Shown one piece after another: positions 1-6,590 of a stretch of 9,395 nt of DNA (positions are counted from its first letter, which is position 1; each line of letters opens with the position of its first letter). This DNA is from Ignavibacteriaceae bacterium (GTDB lineage: Bacteria > Bacteroidota > Ignavibacteria > Ignavibacteriales > Ignavibacteriaceae). Under the pieces are notes generated by a model. It was not told the origin of the DNA. It saw only the letters and a program-made list of their open reading frames with translations, and did not search any database. The stretch is taken from contig JARLHB010000564.1 in the NCBI GenBank assembly GCA_031292465.1, positions 1 to 9,395 of the forward strand, written 5' to 3'. The position numbers were made by a program, and so were the translations under genes.

Positions 1-241
1 AAGAATAAATTGTTGAATTGAACGGTAACACATCAATAATTTTGTTTAAAATTTCAACGCCTACACCATCAAAAACTACTGTTGCTGATAACTGCTGCGA
101 CAATTCTTTTAATTGCTGTTGAAAGTTAGTATCAGTTTGAACAACAATATTTTCTGCACCCAGTTCTTTAAGTTCTTTTTTATCGCTTTCAGTTCTTACA
201 ATTGAGATTACCGGGAAATTATAAGCCAGACAAATACCTAA
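1..241 (-). pseudogene. Zinc-type alcohol dehydrogenase / quinone oxidoreductase fragment
   Basis: Reading the minus strand from about 241 to 1 gives an uninterrupted stretch of about 80 codons that resembles the nucleotide-binding half of MDR-superfamily NAD(P)H-dependent oxidoreductases. It contains a Rossmann strand-helix-strand (GICLAYNFPVISIVRTES), the KKELKELGAENIV element that follows it in this family, and a VVFDGVG strand. Family members are about 320-340 residues, so the N-terminal catalytic half and the glycine-rich start of the Rossmann fold are missing at the right-hand side. The frame runs on past 241 only by reading the opposite strand of the HxlR fragment and soon meets a stop. 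The gene's C-terminus lies beyond the left edge. I infer a truncated remnant; an assembly join is the alternative. Confidence 0.72.
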
Positions 242-433
242 AAAGCAATACCAGCCATTACCGAAAAAATGTTGATTCAGAATCTAAAAGAGTTGGGAGC
301 GGATAAGATAATTATTCGTGAAGCCAATCCTGTTGTTCCGCCTCACGTAGAGTACAGCCTTACAGAATGTGGTGAGGAATTAAGGCCTGTTTTATTAGCA
401 ATGAAAAAGTGGACGCTTAAACATAACATTTAA
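242..433 (+). pseudogene. HxlR-family transcriptional regulator, C-terminal fragment
   Basis: The frame encodes 63 residues ending in TAA and matches the C-terminal part of the HxlR winged-helix domain: KAIPAITEKML (recognition-helix region), QNLKELGADKIIIRE, then the highly typical wing VPPHVEYSLTECGEEL and a final KKWTLKH helix. Normal HxlR proteins are about 100-120 residues, so roughly the first 45 residues are missing. The codon just before the family match is a stop (239-241), so no start can be placed. HxlR genes often sit divergently beside oxidoreductases, and the fragment on its left is exactly such a partner, which supports loss of both 5' ends and the shared promoter. Family assignment is firm; function as a protein is unlikely. 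Confidence 0.8.
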
Positions 434-1074
434 CTAAGGACCATATCTCTTATGTATGACATAACGAACCTGTTGCTATAATTTCCTTTTTTATGTTGCA
501 AAGCTACCCAGCAACAAAGAAGCAGATATAGTCAAATCTCATATTATTGTAGCTAAAATCCGGTTGGATTTAGTTTGTAATGAAGTTGCGCGGATGAATA
601 CCATTATCATTAACGGTTGTGGTTATATGATGTTCCTATAGAATAGGACATCCATCTATAACAGTTTGATTTATAAATTAAATAAAAAAGCCTGAATCTA
701 TTCGGCCTATTAGCGGAGAGACAGGGATCTTGTGATAGTCTAAAAATCGATGTGTTAAACCTGGAAACCCGACTTAACAAAGTTTTTCACTTAGAAAAGC
801 CGGCTGTACTGCATCAATGGTACATGCGGTAACATTGACTTTAATAGGGAATATATGGAAATTAAATACATATTATTGGAGGATGAAATATCTGCGGTTA
901 TTTAAAACTCATCCTCATCCTTTGTCCTGTTAGATTATAATTGATAATGATTTGTTATTTCGTTCTTCAGAGTATTTACTAAGTAAATTACTATAAAGCT
1001 TAAGTTGGTAACGAACCGGGTCTTATTTAAAATTAGGCTGAATAAAATATTACAAATGGGTAAAAAGGTCAGGC
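434..1074. other. Gene-poor region with ORF scraps
   Basis: No recognisable complete gene was found on either strand. Two stop-free plus-strand stretches are visible (465-641, 58 codons; 686-832, 48 codons), without good starts and without similarity I recognise. A 16-codon ORF at 855-905 begins MEIKYILLEDE, which resembles the first strand and acidic pair of a response-regulator receiver domain before it stops; this could be a remnant, but the match is very short. The region lies next to two broken genes and looks like decayed DNA. Confidence 0.5.
622..662. repeat. Imperfect inverted repeat / hairpin
   Basis: GTTATA (622-627) pairs with TATAAC (657-662). Inside it, GATGT-T-CCTAT (629-639) pairs with ATAGGACATC (643-652), leaving a three-base loop and small bulges. 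There is no poly-T tract directly after it. It may be a hairpin in a transcript or the trace of a small mobile element; its role is unknown. Confidence 0.45.
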
Positions 1075-1176
1075 ATGACAAACCTAAACGATGCTATATT
1101 TATTCTTTCCTTTTTATCGCTATTATTGTACAAAGTTTTAATATTTCCGCCACTTCAAAAAAAACTTAGGAATTGA
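1075..1176 (+). CDS. Small hydrophobic ORF, copy 1
   Basis: A 33-codon ORF with an ATG and an AAAAGG ribosome-binding-like sequence a few bases upstream. The product is one hydrophobic segment (about residues 7-24, AIFILSFLSLLLYKVLIF) followed by FPP, Gln and a basic tail ending KKLRN, as expected of a tiny membrane peptide or a truncated signal sequence. I do not recognise a family. The main support is its resemblance to the ORF at 1445-1585: both have Leu-Asn near the start, LSxLL in the middle, then I-x-F and a PP/Q motif, and the underlying bases also align. It lies upstream of the first copy of the duplicated leader. It may be an expressed peptide or a decayed copy. Confidence 0.4.
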   Translation: MTNLNDAIFILSFLSLLLYKVLIFPPLQKKLRN

Positions 1177-1201
1177 AAATTTTATTTATTCGATAAAAAA
1201 G

Positions 1202-1371
1202 TTAATATTAGTATGTCTTTTATAATAAGTAAAATAAAGTAATAGAAAGTATATAAAATTTCAGATAAAGTAAGTAAAAAAAAGTCAAATCCTTAAACTT
1301 AAAGTAAACTAAAGCGTAATCTTTTAGATACTTTATAATGAAAGGAAGTACAAATTGGCAGCAAAAATAGG
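1202..1371. repeat. Diverged direct repeat, copy A (leader)
   Basis: This AT-rich segment aligns without gaps from about 1236 to 1371 with 2279 to 2414, at a constant offset of 1043 bases, with a looser extension to 1202 (partner 2243). Shared landmarks are AAAGTAAT, AGTAAAAAAAAGTCAA, CTTAA, AAAGC-TAAT, GAAA-GAAG-ACAA and CAGC. Copy A precedes the small ORF at 1445 and the LuxR-type gene; copy B precedes the 82-residue secreted protein gene. Position suggests a duplicated promoter or untranslated leader rather than coding DNA. Confidence 0.62.
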
Positions 1372-1444
1372 TGAGAAAAAGGAATGAAAAATTCAACGAC
1401 ATACCATAGTGGTAATATATTCTAGATATGATTTAGGAGCAAAT

Positions 1445-1585
1445 ATGAAAGGCCTAAATAATACGGTGACCTTTTTATACCTCTCGGCATTATTACACGA
1501 AGCTATAACATTCCGTCCACCTCAATTAAAAACTGAATATTTCCCTGAATTATTAATAAAATTGGGATTTGAAGATCATGGCTAA
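1445..1585 (+). CDS. Small ORF, copy 2, overlapping the LuxR-type gene
   Basis: A 46-codon ORF with a good AGGAG ribosome-binding site five bases before its ATG, the clearest such site in this part of the window. Its stop overlaps the ATG of the next gene (1578), an arrangement typical of translational coupling. The first half is hydrophobic (TVTFLYLSALLHEAITF) and resembles the ORF at 1075-1176; the second half is more polar (RPPQLKTEYFPELL) and ends GFEDHG. I recognise no family. It could be a peptide partner or sensor for the regulator, a leader peptide controlling its translation, or the relic of a small secreted protein gene. The initiation signal makes translation plausible. Confidence 0.5.
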   Translation: MKGLNNTVTFLYLSALLHEAITFRPPQLKTEYFPELLIKLGFEDHG

Positions 1586-2198
1586 AATAAAAGTATTGTT
1601 TTTATCAGCGCAACCGGTTGTCTTATCCTCTTTAACAAATTTCTTTTCCGATTGCCCTTTTTTTATATCAGGTTTTGATGATTATTCAAATTTTGACAAC
1701 GATTTGATTAACTCTGATTGGCTGAAATATAATGTTATCATATTTGATGATGGTTCTTTGGAAAGACAAGAAATTGAAAAAATCGGCAATTTTATGGCAA
1801 ATATTAATCATATAAAGAAAATCCTTTTCTCTGGACATTTTGAAAAACAGTACTTTTTGTATTTCATACAAAACGGTATTGATGGGATATTAAGCAAAAA
1901 AGAAAATCTTGAAAATCTTAATGAAGCAATATTTTCTGTGATGGAGAATAGAAAGTACTACAGCAGTCCTATATTAGAATGTATTCTCCAGGATGAACAG
2001 AATAAAGATGAAATAAAAATATTAACTAATAGAGAAAAAGAAATAATCAGCTTTTCACGCAAAGGGCTGCAGAACAAAGAAATCGCCCAAAAGCTTTGTC
2101 TAAGTGTAAAGACGATTGAAAATCATAAACAAAATATTAAAAACAAATTAGGGCTTACCACTTCAAAAAAACTCAAAGAACTAAAAATCCCCCTATAA
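1578..2198 (+). CDS. NarL/LuxR-type regulator with degenerate receiver domain
   Basis: The 206-residue product has response-regulator length. Residues 148-205 form a LuxR-type helix-turn-helix with the classical LTNREKEI, NKEIAQKLCLSVKTIENH and IKNKLGL elements, so DNA binding is well supported. Residues 4-125 have the receiver-domain pattern: strand KVLFLS, strand NVIIFDDG (D57/D58 at the phosphoacceptor position), ILFSG, and the conserved lysine in GILSKK (K107/K108). The acidic pair that normally follows strand 1 is replaced by Ser10-Ala11, so Mg-dependent phosphorylation is doubtful. I chose ATG 1578; an in-frame TTG at 1569 is possible but less likely. The start overlaps the preceding small ORF. 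No histidine kinase is present in the window. Targets are unknown; the duplicated leader around it is a natural candidate. Confidence 0.85.
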   Translation: MAKIKVLFLSAQPVVLSSLTNFFSDCPFFISGFDDYSNFDNDLINSDWLKYNVIIFDDGSLERQEIEKIGNFMANINHIKKILFSGHFEKQYFLYFIQNGIDGILSKKENLENLNEAIFSVMENRKYYSSPILECILQDEQNKDEIKILTNREKEIISFSRKGLQNKEIAQKLCLSVKTIENHKQNIKNKLGLTTSKKLKELKIPL

Positions 2199-2242
2199 AT
2201 TCCCCCATAAATATGAGCAACTCCCCTATTTCATAATGAAAC

Positions 2243-2414
2243 CAATATTGGTAACTTTTTTTTGCGAGAAAGAAAAAAAAAGTAATGCAAAGCATAATAA
2301 ATAGTCGAATAGGAAAGTAAAAAAAAGTCAATATCTTAAGGTTAAATAATTTCAAAGCTTAATTTCCGGAATCCTTACAATTGAAAAGAAGAACAAGTAG
2401 ACAGCCCATAAAAA
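2243..2414. repeat. Diverged direct repeat, copy B (leader)
   Basis: This is the second copy of the AT-rich segment at 1202-1371, in the same orientation. It lies between the LuxR-type gene and the gene at 2477, about 60 bases before the latter's start. The best-kept stretch is around 2312-2339 (AGTAAAAAAAAGTCAA then CTTAA) and again around 2383-2405. Two genes with similar upstream DNA suggests shared regulation. Confidence 0.62.
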
Positions 2415-2476
2415 GGAAATTGGGAAAGTTAAACTCAATGGCAAAATGAACTATAGTTTATACAGAGGTACAATAA

Positions 2477-2725
2477 ATGAACAATAAAATCATTCTGAAT
2501 ATTGTAACAATAGTATCTCTATTTTTTCTTGCAGGTATTGCTCAATATGCACAGGTATCAAATTATCCGGCTATATCAGAAAGCAAGGTAGTTCTTGAAG
2601 GCAATAGCTGCAGATGTAATCATAATAAGGAATATGCCCTTTTCGCGGTTGAAACTAAAAAGGATGGTTCTAAATACTGGGAATATTATGGCGGTAATCC
2701 TGATCTGTTAGAAACAATGATTTAA
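2477..2725 (+). CDS. Small secreted protein with C-x-C-x-H motif
   Basis: An 82-residue protein of no family I recognise. Residues 1-25 look like a Sec signal peptide: a lysine at position 4, a hydrophobic core (IVTIVSLFFLAGIA) and a small-residue end (YAQ). The mature part would be about 55 residues, with a single Cys45-x-Cys47-x-His49 cluster (NSCRCNHN) followed by an aromatic stretch ending KYWEYYGG. The cysteines could form a disulfide or bind a metal. The ATG is preceded by AGAGG at a suitable distance. It follows leader copy B and lies 103 bp before the SIS gene, so it may share that transcript. Secreted mini-proteins of Bacteroidota such as the NVEALA group are similar in size, but the motif is absent. 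Confidence 0.65.
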   Translation: MNNKIILNIVTIVSLFFLAGIAQYAQVSNYPAISESKVVLEGNSCRCNHNKEYALFAVETKKDGSKYWEYYGGNPDLLETMI

Positions 2726-2828
2726 TTCATCGGGATAAAGCTTTTGCTAATCAATTGTACATCTTTTATTCTCATTGTTTAGACTTAACAGAGTGAAACT
2801 GCGAATTAAAAATGGTGAAAGGAATAAG

Positions 2829-3881
2829 ATGAATAAGTTCTTAAGTGAAATATTAGAACAACCAAAATCTCTTGAAGCGATTTTGGATTATTATTCCAGT
2901 GTGCAAGGGGAAAAATGGCTGGAAACAATAAAGGAGTTGTTTCAAAAGAAAAACTTTCAGCAGATAATTTTTACCGGGATGGGTAGTTCTTTTTTCACTT
3001 CGTATTCGGCATCCTGTTTATTCAATAGCCTCGGAATACAATCCTTTGTAATGAACACAAGTGAGTTCCTTTATTATCACTTTTCGTTAGCCACTGAAAA
3101 GACTTTGGTAATATGTATATCTCAATCGGGCGAAAGTTATGAGATAGTTAAATTTTTAGATCAGCTTCCGGCAAATATTTCCTGTATAGGAATTACTAAT
3201 GAAGAAAAAAGCACACTCTCTGTAACTACGCAGGTATCATTACTAAGTAAAGCCGGAAAAGAGGAGATGACCTCCACAAAGACCTATACCTCACTAACAA
3301 TGCTTTTATTCATACTTGGGTGGTATCTCGCCGGCAAGTGGGATAAAAATATAATTGCACAAATAAAAGAATTAATTACCGGAATTAAAGAAATGCTGGC
3401 AGAGCATGAAAAATTAGTTACGGACATATTTGATTTCTTCGGGGATATAAAATTTTTGCAATTTATAGGCAGAGGGCCCTCATTCTCAACAGTTTTACAG
3501 AGTGAATTGATGTTTAAGGAAGCCGGGAAATTACCGTCAGCGGGAACTTTAGGCGGAGAGTTTCGCCATGGACCAATCGAAATGGTAAAACCGGGTTTTA
3601 AATCAATATTATTTGCGGCTAATGGAAGAACATATAGCCAAAGTAGTAAAATGGCTGCTGATATAGCTAAGTATAATGGTAAGGTATTGATAATTACCAA
3701 TGAGGACCCCGGAATATCAGATAGTAATATAAAAGTAATTTTAATAAAACAGCCTGATGAATATCTATATTCAATTCAAAGCATAATTCCCGTTCAATTG
3801 ATGGTTAATTATTTAGCGTTAGATAAAGGTCTTGTGCCGGGTAATTTTGTTCACGGCGGAAAAGTAACTGTTATGGAATAG
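2829..3881 (+). CDS. SIS-domain sugar isomerase/deaminase (GlmS isomerase-like)
   Basis: A 350-residue cytoplasmic protein made of two SIS domains (about 25-170 and 195-340), like the isomerase half of GlmS and the AgaS/FrlB-type sugar-phosphate enzymes; the glutaminase domain of GlmS is absent. Visible motifs are TGMGSSFF (49-56) and SQSGES (98-103) for phosphosugar binding, STKTYT (149-154), E231 in FKEAGKLPSAG, the EFRHGP motif (H247), and the C-terminal HGGKVTVME, whose K345 lines up with the GlmS lysine of KSVTVE. It probably acts on an amino-sugar phosphate or fructosamine phosphate; the substrate cannot be fixed from sequence. ATG 2829 follows GAAAGGA at good spacing and is preferred to an upstream in-frame TTG at 2775. 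The next genes encode secreted glycan-type proteins, so a role in using released amino sugars is a reasonable inference. Confidence 0.85.
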   Translation: MNKFLSEILEQPKSLEAILDYYSSVQGEKWLETIKELFQKKNFQQIIFTGMGSSFFTSYSASCLFNSLGIQSFVMNTSEFLYYHFSLATEKTLVICISQSGESYEIVKFLDQLPANISCIGITNEEKSTLSVTTQVSLLSKAGKEEMTSTKTYTSLTMLLFILGWYLAGKWDKNIIAQIKELITGIKEMLAEHEKLVTDIFDFFGDIKFLQFIGRGPSFSTVLQSELMFKEAGKLPSAGTLGGEFRHGPIEMVKPGFKSILFAANGRTYSQSSKMAADIAKYNGKVLIITNEDPGISDSNIKVILIKQPDEYLYSIQSIIPVQLMVNYLALDKGLVPGNFVHGGKVTVME

Positions 3882-3930
3882 TCCATATATGAATTAATAT
3901 TAAAATAAATATATAAAGGACTCCATTAAA

Positions 3931-3969
3931 ATGATTTTTCGGTATTTAAGTTCAGGAAGCTGCTTATAG
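3931..3969 (+). CDS. Possible 12-codon leader peptide ORF
   Basis: AAAGGA (3915-3920) precedes an ATG that opens a 12-codon ORF, MIFRYLSSGSCL, ending in TAG. Its stop lies inside the small hairpin at 3960-3972, and its ribosome-binding site can pair with AGTCC at 3880-3884. This resembles an attenuator leader, but the peptide has no run of a single amino acid, so the case is weak. Confidence 0.22.
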   Translation: MIFRYLSSGSCL

Positions 3970-3987
3970 CAGGTTATCGGATCGGGT

Positions 3988-4092
3988 GTAACAGGGTTTT
4001 TAGATAAAACAATATTCTTAAAGGCCCCCAGTTACCGAATACGCAAAGTTTGATGCTAACGCGTATTTATAGAGAAAGCATTTTAGCATTAA
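3988..4092 (+). ncRNA. Candidate structured RNA: hairpin plus H-type pseudoknot
   Basis: GTAAC-A-GGG (3988-3996) can pair with CCC-A-GTTAC (4027-4035), with one A-A mismatch. Directly after it, AATACGC (4038-4044) pairs perfectly with GCGTATT (4061-4067). Inside that loop, TTGATGCTAA (4050-4059) pairs over ten positions, one of them G-U, with TTAGCATTAA (4083-4092) downstream. The two last helices interlock as an H-type pseudoknot, a shape used by several riboswitches. It ends about 160 bases before the start codon at 4253. Confidence 0.4.
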
Positions 4093-4252
4093 TTAGAATG
4101 GTAAAATAATTTATTAGTAATCAAAAAAGGACTGAAAGGAGGTATCATAATTCATTTATTCTTTTGAATGATAGTACCTGTATGCCGGGAATTCTATCAA
4201 ACTCTTTATTTTATTTAACTTTTATAAAAAACTCTTGAAAGGAGTCTTTCAT

Positions 4253-6460
4253 ATGAAAAAAATATTAACCACGGCATTTTTTATTGCAATGGTAGCATTT
4301 TTTATTACTCCTGCAAAATTATCAGCTGCGGGAAGTGATACATTAGTTGTTTATGCTAACGGTCCTAGTCTTGATGTGGTTATCGGAAGTGATACCACCA
4401 CAGGCGGCGTTTTAGCTCACAAGGTATATAAACTTGTTTCTCTTGATACCACATACTTATATCTGGGTACCATAAGTGTAAAATCTGATATAGCAATTGT
4501 TGGTGTACTTGGAGCAGACAAACGTCCTCCTTGTGTTCAACCCGGGCTTACTCAGAGCGGTTCTATGCCTGCAGTCTTTTTGACTTTGGATGCTGATCAT
4601 TCAACAGGTGTATTCAAGAACATTTATTTCTACGGATCTGCTATAGATGGTTCATGGAACTGGGGTAAAGTATTTATAGTTACCGGTAGTTATGCACATC
4701 TTTATATGGATAACTTAGTTGTTGATGATAACCGTGGAGAAGTAATCGGTTATACAGGAGTAAGGGACAATTTCTATGTTACAAATTGTATAATCAGAAA
4801 TGGTGTCCATCCAACAGACTGGTTCTCAACATTACTTATCGCATCTGACTGGCCGACAAGTAACCCTGCAGATTCTATTGTTATCAAAAACAGTACAATC
4901 TTCTGTATAGACGGTTATGCTGCTGCTGCTGGTAAACTTGCACCATTAAATTACTTTGAACTGAGCCATTGTACCGTAATGTATAATTTCGTAGCTCCTA
5001 CAAGTATCTTTATGGCTATCTCTTCAAAGATGAATGACAATATTTTCTATTGCACATTTGCAGGCGCAGAACCAAAATCAAAATATCCTGCATGGTTTGA
5101 ATCTTTTTCAGCCGACATTAGCTCAACAATAGATTGGGATACACTTACAGTAGCATACGACAGTACATTTGATCCGGCTGATGCACAAAGTGCAAACTGG
5201 AGAATGCTGGCAGAAGCTAAGAGAAGCGCTGAAGCAAAGAATAACGCTTATTTCCAGCCAAAAGCACTCACAGATTTCTGGGCTAACTGGAATGATACAG
5301 TAAAAGTATTAGATTCACTTTACTTACCAGTATGGATGAATAACAGAACCAAAAATATGTTCACAGACAAAGCACATTGGCCTAATTTTAACGAATCAGG
5401 CAACGTAAATGCTGATCCAGGATATGGAACTTCAGTTACAGATGTACTTACAAGTGGAAATTCCAGCGGCGCTGTTAGTTTACTTACATATGTTGCAGAA
5501 GTTCTTAATGGAACAGAAACAACAGACATTTGGGGTTATAAGAATAACGTAATGCCGACTGACGGCAGTAACTGGATTCCTACATGGCCTCTTCCAGAAA
5601 CTGCTGATATGCAATATACCAACTCTGCTCTTAAATCAGCAGCTACAGACGGTTTACCAATTGGAGATTATAGGTGGTTTGGGTTAACAAATACTAATTT
5701 TACTGTAGTTTCAAAAGGTGACAGCTATACCAGCTCATATGCTCCAAGCGCTAACTATCCTGATGCAAATCATACGAAGTTAACCGATGGTGCGTTCTGT
5801 GCTACGCAGTGGTATGCAGATCCTGCTGAAGTAGGATACAATTCAGATTCTGATACTTTGAATATTGTAATTGATCTGAAAAATACTACATCCGTACAGC
5901 AATTTATGGCTGATCTTTTGTATGAACCAGGCGTAGGCGCTTATGTACACAATACTGATGTATCAGTATCAACAGATAATACAACCTTTACACAGGTCGG
6001 AACACTTATTGATGATACACCAGGCGATACTACAAAGACATGCACTCATAAATGTTATTTAACATTATCTACTCCTGTAAATGCAAGATACGTAATGTTT
6101 ACAACACACTCTAAAAATTCATGGTATTTTGTTGATGAGTTAGAAGTTCTTGCTGCTTCAGTTACCGGTATCAAGAATCAGCCGACAACAGTTCCGGTTA
6201 AATATGCTTTGAGCAATAATTATCCAAATCCTTTTAACCCGAGCACAAACATCAATTTCTCAATAGAAAAATCTTCTAAAGTAACATTGGCAATTTATAA
6301 CGTACTTGGCCAAAAAGTTGCTACACTTGTTAATAATTATATGCAGGCTGGTAGTTATACATATCAGTTTAATGCAAGCAAATTAGCTTCAGGTGTTTAT
6401 ATCTACAGAATCGAAGCTGGCAACTTTGTATCAGCTAAGAAAATGATTCTTATGAAGTAA
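4253..6460 (+). CDS. Secreted beta-helix protein with discoidin-like domain and T9SS sorting signal
   Basis: A 735-residue exported protein. Residues 1-25 are a signal peptide (MKKILTT, hydrophobic core, KLSA). Residues about 70-275 show short repeated strands with an Asn/Asp/Gly pattern (FKNIYFYGS, LYMDNLVVDDN, FYVTNCIIRNG, IVIKNSTIF, FELSHCTVMYN), the signature of a right-handed parallel beta-helix as in pectate-lyase-like and DUF4957/DUF5123 proteins; the GLPIGDYRWFG ending near 468-478 is typical of those. Residues about 482-634 form a discoidin-like domain (YPDANHTKLTDG, NARYVMF, WYFVDELEV). Residues 650-735 are a T9SS type A C-terminal domain (NNYPNPFNPSTNINF, IYNVLGQKV, SGVYIYR, KKMILMK). 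ATG 4253 follows GAAAGGAG; an in-frame TTG at 4235 is rejected. It is probably surface-bound or released and binds or cleaves a polysaccharide; no catalytic residues could be identified. Confidence 0.85.
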   Translation: MKKILTTAFFIAMVAFFITPAKLSAAGSDTLVVYANGPSLDVVIGSDTTTGGVLAHKVYKLVSLDTTYLYLGTISVKSDIAIVGVLGADKRPPCVQPGLTQSGSMPAVFLTLDADHSTGVFKNIYFYGSAIDGSWNWGKVFIVTGSYAHLYMDNLVVDDNRGEVIGYTGVRDNFYVTNCIIRNGVHPTDWFSTLLIASDWPTSNPADSIVIKNSTIFCIDGYAAAAGKLAPLNYFELSHCTVMYNFVAPTSIFMAISSKMNDNIFYCTFAGAEPKSKYPAWFESFSADISSTIDWDTLTVAYDSTFDPADAQSANWRMLAEAKRSAEAKNNAYFQPKALTDFWANWNDTVKVLDSLYLPVWMNNRTKNMFTDKAHWPNFNESGNVNADPGYGTSVTDVLTSGNSSGAVSLLTYVAEVLNGTETTDIWGYKNNVMPTDGSNWIPTWPLPETADMQYTNSALKSAATDGLPIGDYRWFGLTNTNFTVVSKGDSYTSSYAPSANYPDANHTKLTDGAFCATQWYADPAEVGYNSDSDTLNIVIDLKNTTSVQQFMADLLYEPGVGAYVHNTDVSVSTDNTTFTQVGTLIDDTPGDTTKTCTHKCYLTLSTPVNARYVMFTTHSKNSWYFVDELEVLAASVTGIKNQPTTVPVKYALSNNYPNPFNPSTNINFSIEKSSKVTLAIYNVLGQKVATLVNNYMQAGSYTYQFNASKLASGVYIYRIEAGNFVSAKKMILMK

Positions 6461-6477
6461 TTAAGCAATGCTTAATT
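6459..6477 (+). terminator. Short hairpin at the stop codon
   Basis: AATTAAGC (6459-6466) pairs perfectly with GCTTAATT (6470-6477) around a three-base loop, starting within the stop codon of the preceding gene and followed by ATTTTG. It may protect the 3' end of the transcript or help termination at the larger hairpin just downstream. Confidence 0.4.
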
Positions 6478-6502
6478 ATTTTGTCAATTCCTAACTTAAC
6501 TG

Positions 6503-6534
6503 AACCGGGATTGTTTCTTTTAACAATCCCGGTT
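6503..6534 (+). terminator. Strong 13-bp terminator-like hairpin
   Basis: AACCGGGATTGTT (6503-6515) is perfectly complementary to AACAATCCCGGTT (6522-6534), with a six-base loop; TAGTCTTTTC follows, a weak T-rich tail. It separates the two secreted-protein genes, so they are probably transcribed separately, or termination is partial with the next gene 56 bases on. Confidence 0.75.
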
Positions 6535-6590
6535 TAGTCTTTTCAAGAAGTTTATCAGCTATTAGTTCTTACCCGGAAGGCCTTTTACAT

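Larger units (their letters stand above)
3882..4252 (+). promoter_or_regulatory. Long structured 5' leader of the beta-helix gene
   Basis: No gene of usual size fits in these 370 bases. The segment is richer in G and C than its surroundings between about 3970 and 4045 and contains several pairing elements: AGTCC/GGACT (3880-3884 with 3918-3922), CTGCT/AGCAG (3960-3964 with 3968-3972), a longer hairpin (3988-3996 with 4027-4035) and a possible pseudoknot (4038-4092). A ribosome-binding sequence, GAAAGGAG, lies just before the ATG at 4253. The layout suggests an untranslated leader with regulatory RNA, though no known riboswitch class could be assigned. Confidence 0.5.

Noticed and set aside
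686..832. Stop-free stretch of 48 codons, considered as a transposase remnant
   Set aside because: It has no start codon with a ribosome-binding site and no motif I can place; there are no terminal inverted repeats or target duplications nearby.
1220..1402. Minus-strand ORF of 60 codons rich in Phe, Tyr and Leu
   Set aside because: Low-complexity translation of the AT-rich repeat copy A, with no domain and no ribosome-binding site; the same happens on the minus strand of copy B.
3284..3700. Minus-strand ORF of 138 codons inside the SIS gene
   Set aside because: It is antisense to a well-supported gene with conserved motifs and shows no recognisable domain.
3991..4059. Words ACAGGG, ACGCAAAG and CTAA in the same order as in the c-di-GMP-I (GEMM) riboswitch, plus GTTACCGA
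   Set aside because: The GTTACCGA word comes before ACGCAAAG rather than after it, the spacing between ACAGGG and ACGCAAAG is much longer than usual, and the tetraloop and receptor helices are not visible. Probably coincidence; a covariance-model search would settle it.
4141..4190. Possible hairpin AGGTATCAT...ATGATAGTACCT near the beta-helix gene
   Set aside because: The arms match only with several unpaired bases, too weak to list beside the stronger elements upstream.
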